Assembly (NCBI RefSeq): GCF_004801285.1
Contig: NZ_SSNY01000002.1
Span: 186,001-250,000 of the forward strand
Source of the DNA: Ollibium composti
Lineage (GTDB): Bacteria; Pseudomonadota; Alphaproteobacteria; Rhizobiales; Rhizobiaceae
Direction of reading: 5' to 3'
Length of the DNA: 64,000 nucleotides
The position numbers and the translations under genes were made by a program. This document shows, piece by piece, positions 29,037 through 37,262 of this stretch. Within the stretch, counting starts at the first letter, position 1; every line of letters begins with the position of its first letter. Under the pieces are notes generated by a model. That model worked only from the letters and a program-made list of their open reading frames with translations, was not told the DNA's origin and did not search any database.

Positions 29037-29528
29037 ATGGTCTCCAAACGCCTCAGCCGCCAAGCCGGGCACCGGCGCAAGTTCCTTTCGATCGTCGATG
29101 CGACGCCGGAAGGCGAGCGCGCCGCCGCCTATGCCTCGAGACGGGCTCAGAACACCGGCGGCGTACTCGTCCTGCTCTACGTCATCGAGCCGGACGACTT
29201 CCAGCATTGGCTGGGCGTGGAAAAGATCATGCGCGAGGAGGCGACCGCCACGGCGCGCGCGGCGCTCGACACCCAGGCGGCCAAGATCCGTTCGACGCTC
29301 GGCATCGAGCCGGAACTGGTGGTGCGCGAGGGCAAGGCGGTGGAGGAAATCCACAAGCTGATCGAGGAGGACCAGGACATCGCCATCCTGGTGCTCGCCG
29401 CCGGCGCCGGCAAGGAGGGGCCGGGGCCGCTGGTCACCTCCGTCGCCGGCAAGGGCGCGGCCTTCCCCATCCCCGTCACCGTCGTGCCGCAGAATCTGTC
29501 CGACGAAGACCTCGACAATCTGGCCTGA
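29037..29528 (+). CDS. Universal stress protein (UspA-like)
   Basis: 163 residues of the Usp alpha/beta fold: FLSIVDATPEGERAAAYASR at the N-terminus, VLVLLYVIEPDDFQHW, and a C-terminal core AILVLAAGAGKEGPGPLVT. The loop GAGKEGPGPL stands where ATP-binding members carry G-2x-G-9x-G(S/T), and is only a partial match, so nucleotide binding is uncertain. It lies between trpS and the NifU-like gene, as in other Hyphomicrobiales. Confidence 0.85.
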   Translation: MVSKRLSRQAGHRRKFLSIVDATPEGERAAAYASRRAQNTGGVLVLLYVIEPDDFQHWLGVEKIMREEATATARAALDTQAAKIRSTLGIEPELVVREGKAVEEIHKLIEEDQDIAILVLAAGAGKEGPGPLVTSVAGKGAAFPIPVTVVPQNLSDEDLDNLA

Positions 29529-29649
29529 GCCCGCGCCGGCACCTATATGCGCCTCGACAGGGTCGCTTGTTTCGCTTGAACCGGCGCCCGATCGGGTCTA
29601 TTTAGAATTATTCCAAACTGTATCGCCCTGAGCGGGCGTGGAGACGGCG

Positions 29650-30219
29650 ATGTTCATCCAGACCGAATCGACCCCCAATCCGGCGACGCTGAAGTTCCTG
29701 CCCGGCAAGGAGGTCCTGCGCGACGGCACCGCCGATTTCCGCGATGCGGCGACCGCGTCGGATGCTTCGCCGTTGGCCGCGCGCCTGTTCTCCATCCCCG
29801 GCGTCACCGGCGTCTTCTTCGGCTACGATTTCATCACCGTCACCAAGGACGGTCCTGACTGGCAGCACCTCAAGCCCGCCATCCTCGGCGCCATCATGGA
29901 GCATTTCATGTCCGGCCAGCCGGTGATGGCCGATTCCGGCTCCTCTCACCACGAGGAGCATGGCGAGGAGTTCTACGATAAGGAAGACGAGGAGATCGTC
30001 GTCACCATCAAGGAACTGCTCGACACCCGCGTCAGGCCCGCCGTCGCCCAGGACGGCGGCGACATCACCTTCCGCGGCTATGAGAAGGGCACCGTTTTCC
30101 TGCACATGAAGGGCGCCTGCGCCGGCTGCCCGTCGTCCACGGCGACGTTGAAGCACGGCATCCAGAACCTGCTGAGGCATTTCGTGCCGGAAGTCGAGCA
30201 CGTCGAGCAGGTCGCTTAA
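29650..30219 (+). CDS. Nfu-type iron-sulfur scaffold protein
   Basis: 189 residues. The N-terminal Nfu_N domain (MFIQTESTPNPATLKFLPGK) and the C-terminal NifU-like domain with the cluster ligands CAGC in MKGACAGCPSSTATLKHG match the mitochondrial Nfu1/alphaproteobacterial type, which passes [4Fe-4S] clusters to target enzymes. It is not the nitrogenase-specific NifU, which has three domains. GGAGACGGCG precedes the ATG. Confidence 0.93.
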   Translation: MFIQTESTPNPATLKFLPGKEVLRDGTADFRDAATASDASPLAARLFSIPGVTGVFFGYDFITVTKDGPDWQHLKPAILGAIMEHFMSGQPVMADSGSSHHEEHGEEFYDKEDEEIVVTIKELLDTRVRPAVAQDGGDITFRGYEKGTVFLHMKGACAGCPSSTATLKHGIQNLLRHFVPEVEHVEQVA

Positions 30220-30251
30220 GGCCGCTTTCGCCACATCGATAGGATCGTCGC

Positions 30252-30268
30252 GCGGGCATAATGCCCGC
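30252..30268. terminator. Short palindrome between convergent genes
   Basis: GCGGGCAT-A-ATGCCCGC, a perfect 8-base inverted repeat between the convergent nfu and dehydratase genes. Could serve both as terminator, but no T-run flanks it. Confidence 0.35.
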
Positions 30269-30276
30269 CTGGTCAG

Positions 30277-31242
30277 TCACGGCTCCGGAATGCCGCCGGC
30301 CAGAACGGTCGCATAGGCGTCGGCGTCGATGTTACCGCCGGAAATCACGCACACGACGTTTCCTCGTGCCCGCTCGTCGGCGAGGGCGACTGCCAGTGAG
30401 GCCGCCCCCGCGCCTTCGGCCACCACCTTCGCCTTGGAGAACAGCATCCGCATCGCGGCGGTGATCTGCTCCAGGCCGACGGCAGCCGCGCCGTCGATCA
30501 GCGTTCGCGCCACCGGCCAGAGCTGCGGCACCAGCGACGGTCCGCCGATGCTCTTGACGAAGGACGGCCGCGTCTCGATCTCGACGATCTTTCCCCCTGC
30601 GGCCAATGCCGCCGTCGCCGGTGCGGCGTTCTCGTCCTCCGCCGCCAGCACCGTCGCCTGCGGCCTCAGCGCCTTGACGGCGCTGGCGACGCCGGTGGTC
30701 AGCGAGCCGCCGCCGTAGGGCGTCACGACGACGTCGACGTCCGGCAGGTCCTCGACGATCTCCAGCCCGATCGTGCCGTTGCCGGCAAGCACCGCCTGGT
30801 CGGTGACGGGATTGATCAGAAGTTCGGGCGCGTCCGGACGTTCGGCCTCGACGATGTATTGCCACCATGTCTCCATCGAGATGAAGCGCACCGCGCCGCC
30901 CAGCCGCTGCACGCCCTCGATCTTCGTCTTCGGCGCGCCGGAATACATATAAGCGGCCATCGGCACGCCGAGCAGGCGCGCCGCCGCGGCCATGCCGTAG
31001 GCCATGTTGCCGGAGCTCGCCACGGCGACGCCGGCGGCAAGTGTCGCGCGGTCGCGCGACAGCAGCGCATTCAGCGCCGGCCTGATCTTGAAGGCGCCGA
31101 TCGGCTGCAGCGTCTCCAGCTTGAGGAAAATCGCGCGATCCGGCAGGCCGAGGTCGAGCCTGACCAGCGGTGAGCGCACGATATGGGGCATAAGCCGCTC
31201 GCGCGCGGCCTCGACTTCGGCGAGCGTCGGGCGGCGGGTCAC
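30277..31242 (-). CDS. PLP-dependent threonine/serine dehydratase-like enzyme
   Basis: 321 residues of fold-type II PLP enzymes. The PLP lysine sits in PIGAFKIRPALNALL near residue 50, the phosphate loop is TPYGGGSLTTG, and ISGGNID is near the C-terminus. Two signatures deviate from threonine dehydratase: AFKIRPA replaces (S/A)FKxRGA, and SSGNMAYG replaces SxGNHAQG, so the substrate may differ. Start is the GTG at 31242, overlapping the regulator's stop as GTGA; a longer upstream frame exists but lies inside the regulator. The coupling implies that the GntR protein controls it. EutB-type ectoine dehydratases are related; assignment remains open. Confidence 0.75.
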   Translation of the reverse strand: MTRRPTLAEVEAARERLMPHIVRSPLVRLDLGLPDRAIFLKLETLQPIGAFKIRPALNALLSRDRATLAAGVAVASSGNMAYGMAAAARLLGVPMAAYMYSGAPKTKIEGVQRLGGAVRFISMETWWQYIVEAERPDAPELLINPVTDQAVLAGNGTIGLEIVEDLPDVDVVVTPYGGGSLTTGVASAVKALRPQATVLAAEDENAAPATAALAAGGKIVEIETRPSFVKSIGGPSLVPQLWPVARTLIDGAAAVGLEQITAAMRMLFSKAKVVAEGAGAASLAVALADERARGNVVCVISGGNIDADAYATVLAGGIPEP

Positions 31243-32000
31243 TCGGCGGCCGGCATGGTCATAAGCTCCAGCCCGCCTTCCGCCGTGCGCGTGTAGACGT
31301 TGAGCGTAAAGCCGATGTGGTCGATCATCAGCGCCTTCGTCCGCTCCAGGTCGCGGTCGAGCGCGGCCTGCATCAGCGCCGTGTGCGAGCCGATGGACTG
31401 GGCTTCCCTGAGCGCCGCCATGGCGTCCTCCGAGCCGCCTTTGTGGCCCGCGGCGGCGGCGCGCACGGCCGGCGTCAGGCTGAGCGCGCGATGGTGGCGT
31501 CGCAACTGGTCCGAGATGGTCGCGCGGAAGCGCATCAGCCAACCGGCGTCGGCGGCGCCGATGAGCGCGGCATGGAAGGCTTCGTGGCATTCGTCCCAGG
31601 CGTCGATCGCCGCGTCGGAGGGGTCCTCCAGCGCCGTCTTGCAGCGCGACAGCCGGTAGTGCGTCGTCACCACCGCTTCCTCCCAGTCGCTGCCGCCCTT
31701 TTCCACCGATTCCATCAGCAGCGGCACCTCGACCACCAGGCGCGCGCGGGAGAGGTTCTCCAGCTCATGGCGCGAGACAGGCGCGACGGCGAAGCCGCGA
31801 TTGGAAACGGCGGTGACGAGGCGCTCGGCCTCCAGCCTGGACAGCGCCTCGCGCAACGGCGTCCAGCCGACGCCGTAGGCCTCTCCCAGCATGGCGAGCT
31901 TGAGCGCGGCGCCCGGCATCAGCCGCGCCGTGAGGATGTCGCGTCGCAGCAGCCGATAGGCCGTCTCCGTCTTCGTCGCGCGTTCCTTGCGGTCGTCCAT
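31239..32000 (-). CDS. GntR-family regulator, FadR/FCD subfamily
   Basis: 253 residues. The N-terminal winged helix-turn-helix spans about residues 13-75 (LRRDILTARLMPGAALKLA, then GVGWTPLREALSRLEAERLV). The C-terminal FCD ligand-binding domain contains the metal-site pattern DECHEAFHAALIGAAD and a later SHTALMQAAL. Start ATG 32000 has CGGAGA upstream. Diverges from the ABC importer, and an inverted repeat lies between them, so it most likely regulates both itself and the importer/kynureninase operon. Effector unknown; a tryptophan catabolite is a reasonable guess. Confidence 0.88.
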   Translation of the reverse strand: MDDRKERATKTETAYRLLRRDILTARLMPGAALKLAMLGEAYGVGWTPLREALSRLEAERLVTAVSNRGFAVAPVSRHELENLSRARLVVEVPLLMESVEKGGSDWEEAVVTTHYRLSRCKTALEDPSDAAIDAWDECHEAFHAALIGAADAGWLMRFRATISDQLRRHHRALSLTPAVRAAAAGHKGGSEDAMAALREAQSIGSHTALMQAALDRDLERTKALMIDHIGFTLNVYTRTAEGGLELMTMPAAE

Positions 32001-32032
32001 CGCAGTCTCCGCTGCCCCCAGACCGACGAAGG

Positions 32033-32073
32033 ATTATATATCATGGGCGCTATCGGCAAGAAATATATATAAT
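32033..32073. promoter_or_regulatory. Inverted AT-rich repeat, likely GntR operator
   Basis: ATTATATAT at 32033-32041 and its exact complement ATATATAAT at 32065-32073, 32 bases centre to centre (three helical turns), in an otherwise GC-rich divergent promoter region. FadR-type GntR proteins often bind such AT-rich palindromes. Assignment to this regulator is inference. Confidence 0.6.
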
Positions 32074-32152
32074 GTTGACGCAGCCGCCGGAACCTGCTCA
32101 TGTTGCGGGCAAGCTGCCATGGCAATGGCGGCGTGGACGATGGGAGGAGTTC

Positions 32153-33139
32153 ATGAAGAAGTTCAAGACGGGCCTGTTGTCGGGCCTGATCGTGGCTGGC
32201 GCGTTCGCCGCAAGCCTCGCCACCGCCGCCGCCGACCCGATCAAGATCGGCATCGCCAATTTCGGCGAGCATCCGCAGCTCAACGCCGCCATCGCCGGCT
32301 TCAAGCAGGCGCTGACCGACAGCGGCTATGCCGAGGGCAAGGACGTCGTCTACAGCGAGAGCCACACCAATTTCGATGCTTCGCTGGTGCCGCAGATGAT
32401 CGCCAAGCTGCAGGCCGAGAACCCGAAGCTGATGTACACCATCACCACCCCGGTCTCGCAGATCGCCAAGAAGGCGCTGGCCGGCTCCGGCATTCCGATC
32501 GTCTTCGCGGCGGTGACCGATCCGGTCGCGGCCAAGCTCGTTCCCTCGTGGGAAGCGGGTGACGAAGGCATGACCGGCGCCACCGACCTGCAGGACATGG
32601 CCGCCGTCATGGCCTTCACCAAGAAGCTTTTGCCCAACGCCAAGCGTTTCGGCGTGCCCTTCAATCCGGGCGAGGCCAACGACGTGGCGCTGGTCGCCAA
32701 GATCAAGGAAGTGGCGCCGGCGGCGGGCTTCGAGGTGGTCGAGGTCGGCGTCGACAACGTCAACGACATCCAGCAGCGCATCGCCTCGCTGGCCGGCAAG
32801 GCCGACGTCATCTACACGCCCGCCTCGAACCTGTTGCAGCCGGCCATCGCCGCCGTCTCGGCCGCCGCCCGCCAGGCCGGCATCCCCATCGTCAATTCCG
32901 ACGACGGCGCCGTGCGCAAGGACATCGTGCCGGCGTCCTTCGCGGTCAACTACACCCAGGTCGGCATCAATGCCGGCAAGATCGCCGTCGAGATCCTCAA
33001 GGGCAAGGACCCCAAGGAGATCCCGCCGTCGCGTCCCGCCTACGAGGACCACGCGCCGACCATCTCGAAGAAGGCGATGGCCGATTTCGGCATCGAGATC
33101 CCGGCTTCGCTGGCCGATTGCGGCTGCATCGTCGACTGA
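32153..33139 (+). CDS. ABC importer substrate-binding protein, TrpX-like (PF04392 type)
   Basis: 328 residues with a cleavable signal peptide (LLSGLIVAGAFAASLATAAA). The mature protein follows the ABC_sub_bind pattern: IKIGIANFGEHPQLNAAIAG, then GYAEGKDVVYSESHTNFDAS, TPVSQIAKKAL and IYTPASNLLQPAI. This family includes TrpX, the binding protein of tryptophan importers in Gram-positive bacteria. ATG 32153 has GGGAGGAG five bases upstream. First gene of an operon with the ATPase, permease and kynureninase, which points to tryptophan, kynurenine or a related aromatic as ligand. Confidence 0.85.
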   Translation: MKKFKTGLLSGLIVAGAFAASLATAAADPIKIGIANFGEHPQLNAAIAGFKQALTDSGYAEGKDVVYSESHTNFDASLVPQMIAKLQAENPKLMYTITTPVSQIAKKALAGSGIPIVFAAVTDPVAAKLVPSWEAGDEGMTGATDLQDMAAVMAFTKKLLPNAKRFGVPFNPGEANDVALVAKIKEVAPAAGFEVVEVGVDNVNDIQQRIASLAGKADVIYTPASNLLQPAIAAVSAAARQAGIPIVNSDDGAVRKDIVPASFAVNYTQVGINAGKIAVEILKGKDPKEIPPSRPAYEDHAPTISKKAMADFGIEIPASLADCGCIVD

Positions 33140-33205
33140 CTTCGGTCCTTCACATCAATCGCGGCGGCGCTCCCGGCGCCGCCGCCACCGTTCTGGGAGG
33201 GGCGG

Positions 33206-33985
33206 ATGCTTGAGATCAGATCGGCGCGCAAGGTCTTCCACCGCGGCCAGCCGGACGAGAAGGTGGCGCTCGACGGGCTTGACCTGAAGCTCGCCACCGG
33301 CGAGTTCGCCGTCGTCATCGGCTCGAACGGCGCCGGCAAGTCGAGCATGCTCAACGCCATTTCCGGCGCGCTGGTGCTCGATTCCGGCAGCATCGTCATC
33401 AACGGCGACGACGTCTCCGGCCTGCCTGTCTACAAGCGTGCGGTAAGATTGGCGCGCGTCTTCCAGGACCCGATGAAGGGCACCGCCGCCTCCATGACGG
33501 TGGCCGAGAACATGCTTCTGGCGGAGCTGAGGGCGACGAAGCGCACCCTTCGCCAGGGTCTCAACGTCAAGCGTCTGGCCGACTACAAGGAACGGCTGGC
33601 GCTGCTCGGGCTGGGACTGGAAAACCGCCTCAACACCCGCGTCGACCTGCTTTCGGGCGGCCAGCGCCAGTCGCTGTCGCTGATCATGGCCGTCGGCGGC
33701 AAGCCGGACCTCCTGCTGCTCGACGAGCATACGGCGGCGCTCGATCCGCGCACCGCCGACATCGTCATGCAGGCGACGGTGCGCGCGGTGGACGCGCTGA
33801 AGCTGACCACGCTGATGGTGACCCACAACATGCAGCACGCCGTCGATTTCGGCCACAGCGTCGTCATGCTCGACGCCGGCAAGGTGCGCCTCGAAATTTC
33901 CGGGCAGGAGAAGGCCGACGTCACCGTCGCCGACCTCATCGGTCATTTCGCCGTCAAGACCGACCGCATGCTGCTTGCGAGCTAG
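33206..33985 (+). CDS. ABC importer ATP-binding protein
   Basis: 259-residue ABC ATPase: Walker A GSNGAGKSSM, signature LSGGQRQSLS, Walker B LLLLDEHTAAL and switch His in MVTHNMQHAV. GGGAGGGGCGG precedes the ATG. Followed by the permease after six bases. Energises uptake of the ligand bound by the upstream protein. Confidence 0.92.
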   Translation: MLEIRSARKVFHRGQPDEKVALDGLDLKLATGEFAVVIGSNGAGKSSMLNAISGALVLDSGSIVINGDDVSGLPVYKRAVRLARVFQDPMKGTAASMTVAENMLLAELRATKRTLRQGLNVKRLADYKERLALLGLGLENRLNTRVDLLSGGQRQSLSLIMAVGGKPDLLLLDEHTAALDPRTADIVMQATVRAVDALKLTTLMVTHNMQHAVDFGHSVVMLDAGKVRLEISGQEKADVTVADLIGHFAVKTDRMLLAS

Positions 33986-33991
33986 AGACCC

Positions 33992-34915
33992 ATGGATTTC
34001 ATCCAGACGACCGTCGAGAGCTTCATCTCGCTCATCCCCGTCACCTTGGCGCAGAGCCTGATCCTGTCCTTCGTGGTGCTGGGCATCATGATCCCGTTCA
34101 GGACGCTGAACTTCCCGGACCTGACCAGCGAGGGCGCCTTTCCGCTCGGCGGCTGCGTCTGCGGCGTGCTGCTGGCAGCCGGCGCCGGGCCGCTGACGGC
34201 GATCGCGGCCGCGCTCGTCGCCGGTTTCGCCGCCGGCTGCTGCACGGCCATCATCCATCTGCGCTTCCGCATCCACACCCTGCTCGCCGGTATCCTGATG
34301 CTGACCATGCTCTATTCGGTCAACCTGAGGATCATGGGCAAGTCGAACCTGTCGGTGTTCGGCCAGCCGACCGTGTTCGACTGGGCGCCGTTCATGCGGC
34401 CGGGCTTCCCGGCGTCGAAAATCGTCATCGCGGGCCTGATCGCGCTGGTCGTCTTCCTCGTCCTCAATTTCTATTTCAAGACGGAGAAAGGCACGGCCAT
34501 CCGCGCCGTCGGCGCCAATCCCGACATGGCCGAGGCGCAAGGCATCAACGTCTGGGCCGCCACCATCGGCGGCATCGGCCTCGCCAGCGCCTTTTCCGCC
34601 ACCAGCGGCGCGCTGATGGTCCAGAGCCAGGGCTTCGCCGACGTCAACATGGGCCTCGGCATCCTCATCAACGGCCTTGCCGCGCTGATGATCGGCGAGG
34701 CGATCGTCGGCAAGCAGACGGTGCTGCGCCAGCTCGCCGCCCCCTTCGTCGGCGCGGTGGTCTATTACCAGCTCGTGTCGGTCTGCCTTGCCGCAGGTAT
34801 GCCGCCGCCCGACCTCAAGCTCGCCACCGGCCTGTTCGTGCTCATCATGCTGGCGGCTCCCACGCTCGGCCGCAGCCGCGGCCCGCTGCCCGAGCGCGAA
34901 ACCATCCGCGAATAG
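33992..34915 (+). CDS. ABC importer permease
   Basis: 307 residues with eight or nine hydrophobic segments, of the branched-chain-type (BPD_transp_2) permease fold used by PF04392 systems: SLILSFVVLGIMIPFRTLNF near the start and AVGANPDMAEAQGINVW as the cytoplasmic coupling loop, with AQG at the usual place. Only one permease gene is present, so it should homodimerise. Confidence 0.9.
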   Translation: MDFIQTTVESFISLIPVTLAQSLILSFVVLGIMIPFRTLNFPDLTSEGAFPLGGCVCGVLLAAGAGPLTAIAAALVAGFAAGCCTAIIHLRFRIHTLLAGILMLTMLYSVNLRIMGKSNLSVFGQPTVFDWAPFMRPGFPASKIVIAGLIALVVFLVLNFYFKTEKGTAIRAVGANPDMAEAQGINVWAATIGGIGLASAFSATSGALMVQSQGFADVNMGLGILINGLAALMIGEAIVGKQTVLRQLAAPFVGAVVYYQLVSVCLAAGMPPPDLKLATGLFVLIMLAAPTLGRSRGPLPERETIRE

Positions 34916-34928
34916 AAGAGAAACCGCA

Positions 34929-36176
34929 ATGACCCGATCCGTCGATCTCGCCGCCGCCGAGGCCATGGACGCCGCCGACCCTCTGCGCGCCATGCGCGAC
35001 CGCTTCGTGCTGCCGCAAGGCGTCATCTATCTCGACGGCAATTCGCTGGGGGCTGCTTCGCCGACGGTGTTTGCCGAGGTCGATATCGCGGCGCGGCAGG
35101 AATGGGGCGAGGGCCTGATCCGCAGCTGGAACACCGCCGGCTGGTTCGACATGCCGTTGGAGCTGGGCCACCGCATCGGCCGCCTGATCGGCGGCGCCGC
35201 CGGCCAGACGGTGGTGACCGACACCACTTCGATCAACATCTACAAGGCGCTGCATGCGGCGATGGGCCTGCGCCCCGGCCGCAACGCCATCGTCGCCGAG
35301 GGCGGCTCCTTCCCGACCGACCTCTACATGGCCGAGGGCGTCGCCGCCACGCGGCCGGGCGCTCGGCTCAAACTGGAAGGCGTCGACGCGCCGGCGATAG
35401 AAGACCTGATCGACGACACGGTCGCCGTGGTGCTGATCAACCACGTCAACTACAAGTCGGGCGAACTGCGCGACATGGCGGCGCTCACCAAGCGCGCGCA
35501 CGACGCCGGCGCGCTGGTGGTGTGGGACCTGTGCCATTCCGCCGGCGCCCTGCCGGTCGAGCTCGATGCGTGCGGCGCCGATTTCGCCGTCGGCTGTACC
35601 TACAAGTACCTCAACGGCGGACCGGGCGCGCCGGCCTTCATCTATGTGGCGAAGCGCCACCAGGCCGAGGCCCACCAGCCGCTTTCCGGCTGGTGGGGCC
35701 ATGCGCGGCCCTTCGCCTTCGAGCAGGGCTACGACGCCGACGCCGGCATCCGCCGTTTCCAGTGCGGCACGCAAGGGATGCTGTCACTCAGGGCGCTCAA
35801 AGGCGCGCTCGACGTCTGGGACGAGGTCGACATGCAGGCGCTGCGCAAAAAGAGCATCGCGCTGGCCGATCTGTTCATCGAGCTGGTGGAGGCGCGCTGC
35901 GCCGGCCACGGGCTGGCGCTGGAAAGCCCGCGCGACGGGTCGAAGCGCGGCAGCCAGGTCTCGTTCACGCAGGACAATGCCTACGCCATCATGCAGGCGC
36001 TGATCGCGCGCGGCGTCATCGGCGACTTCCGCGCCCCGTCCACCCTGCGCTTCGGCTTCACGCCGCTCTATATCGGCTACGCCGACGTCTGGAAGGCGGT
36101 GGACGTGCTGGCGAATGTGCTCGCCACCGGCGCCTGGAAGGACCCGCGCTTCGCGGTGCGGGCGGCCGTGACGTGA
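34929..36176 (+). CDS. kynU: Kynureninase
   Basis: PLP enzyme that cleaves kynurenine to anthranilate and alanine. 415 residues, normal length. Seen: IYLDGNSLGAASPTV at residue 35, DTTSINIYKAL, WDLCHSAGALPVEL with the PLP-ring Asp, CTYKYLNGGPGAPAF with the Schiff-base Lys near residue 225, and GWWGHARPF. The ATG at 34929 follows a weak AGAGAAACC. It lies 13 bases after the permease gene, making it the last gene of the importer operon. Confidence 0.95.
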   Translation: MTRSVDLAAAEAMDAADPLRAMRDRFVLPQGVIYLDGNSLGAASPTVFAEVDIAARQEWGEGLIRSWNTAGWFDMPLELGHRIGRLIGGAAGQTVVTDTTSINIYKALHAAMGLRPGRNAIVAEGGSFPTDLYMAEGVAATRPGARLKLEGVDAPAIEDLIDDTVAVVLINHVNYKSGELRDMAALTKRAHDAGALVVWDLCHSAGALPVELDACGADFAVGCTYKYLNGGPGAPAFIYVAKRHQAEAHQPLSGWWGHARPFAFEQGYDADAGIRRFQCGTQGMLSLRALKGALDVWDEVDMQALRKKSIALADLFIELVEARCAGHGLALESPRDGSKRGSQVSFTQDNAYAIMQALIARGVIGDFRAPSTLRFGFTPLYIGYADVWKAVDVLANVLATGAWKDPRFAVRAAVT

Positions 36177-36232
36177 TCCCATCTTCGGAAATGATAATCG
36201 CGTAACGCACCGTACTTCTCTTGCGTCGTCGT

Positions 36233-36372
36233 CCCCCTCTCCGTCTCGGCTTCGCCGAGCCACCTCTCCCCCACTTCGTGAGGGGGAGAGGATAGGTGTC
36301 CAGCTTGGCTCCCATCCTCTCCCTCCGGAACGGGGGGAGAGGTGGCTCGGCGAAGCCGAGACGGAGAGGGGG
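36233..36372. repeat. Intergenic palindromic repeat, class C
   Basis: Termini CCCCCTCTCCGTC and GACGGAGAGGGGG, with a CTCG-GCTTCGC-CGAG hairpin on the left and its counterpart on the right. Lies between convergent kynU and kynA. Confidence 0.9.
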
Positions 36373-36416
36373 TAATGCGCCCCTGTCTTTCGGAGAGGAG
36401 CGAGCAGCCCCAACCC

Positions 36417-37262
36417 TCACAACCGCGTGCGCACGTTCCACAGTTCGGGAAACAGCACCACCTCCAGCATCTTCCGGAGATAGGAGACGCCGCCGGTGCC
36501 GCCGGTGCCGCGCTTGAGGCCGATGATGCGCTCCACCGTGGTGACGTGGTTGAAGCGCCAGCGGCGGAAATAGTCCTCGAAATCGACCAGCTTCTCGGCC
36601 AGCTCGTAGAGCGTCCAGTAGCGCTGCGGGTCGCTGTAGACTTTCTGCCAGGCTGAAAGCACTTCCTCGCTCTCGGCCCGCGTCTCGCGCCAGTCGGAGC
36701 GGTTGGCGTCGGCGCCGATGTCGAAGCCGCTGCGGCCGAGCAGCAGGATCGCCTCGTCGTAGAGCGATGGCTGTGCAAGGATAGCTTCCAGCTTCTCCAT
36801 CAGGTCCGGCCGGTGCCGGTGCGGGCCGAGCATGGCGAGGTTGCGGTTGCCGGCCAGGAATTCGATGGCGCGGTATTGCCAGGACTGGAAGCCGGAGGAC
36901 TGGCCGAGCGCGCCGCGGAACTCGGTGTACTCGCTGGGCGTCATCGTGCGCAGCACGTCCCAGGCGTTGTTGAGCTGCTCGAAGATGCGCGCCACGCGCG
37001 TCAGCATCTTGAAGCTGGGTTCCGGCCTGTCGGCGCGGATCGAGGCGATCGCCGCCCTGATCTCGTGCAGCGCCAGCTTCATCCACAGCTCCGAGGTCTG
37101 GTGCTGGATGATGAACAGCATCTCGTCGTGGGCGCTCGACAGCGGCGCCTGCGCGGTGAGCACCTTTTCGAGGCCGAGATAGTCGCTGTAGGACATGCGG
37201 TCCTTGAACGACATCTGCGCCCCTTCCGTGGAAGGATCGTAGGGCTTGCCGCTCATGGTCAT
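36417..37262 (-). CDS. kynA: Tryptophan 2,3-dioxygenase
   Basis: Heme enzyme that opens the indole ring of L-tryptophan to N-formylkynurenine. 281 residues. Seen: [32 protein letters not shown] with the substrate-side His, [12 protein letters not shown] with the carboxylate-binding Arg, and [15 protein letters not shown] with the heme-ligand His. The ATG at 37262 overlaps the stop of the upstream ligase gene as ATGA; ATG 37256 is an alternative. Confidence 0.96.
   Translation of the reverse strand: MTMSGKPYDPSTEGAQMSFKDRMSYSDYLGLEKVLTAQAPLSSAHDEMLFIIQHQTSELWMKLALHEIRAAIASIRADRPEPSFKMLTRVARIFEQLNNAWDVLRTMTPSEYTEFRGALGQSSGFQSWQYRAIEFLAGNRNLAMLGPHRHRPDLMEKLEAILAQPSLYDEAILLLGRSGFDIGADANRSDWRETRAESEEVLSAWQKVYSDPQRYWTLYELAEKLVDFEDYFRRWRFNHVTTVERIIGLKRGTGGTGGVSYLRKMLEVVLFPELWNVRTRL

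Noticed and set aside
29650..30219. NifU-like gene as a sign of nitrogen fixation
   Set aside because: The Nfu_N plus CxxC architecture is the housekeeping Nfu type found in non-fixing bacteria and mitochondria.
33155..35026. A long minus-strand frame opposite the ABC importer genes
   Set aside because: Antisense to two clear ABC genes; no motif or start site of its own.
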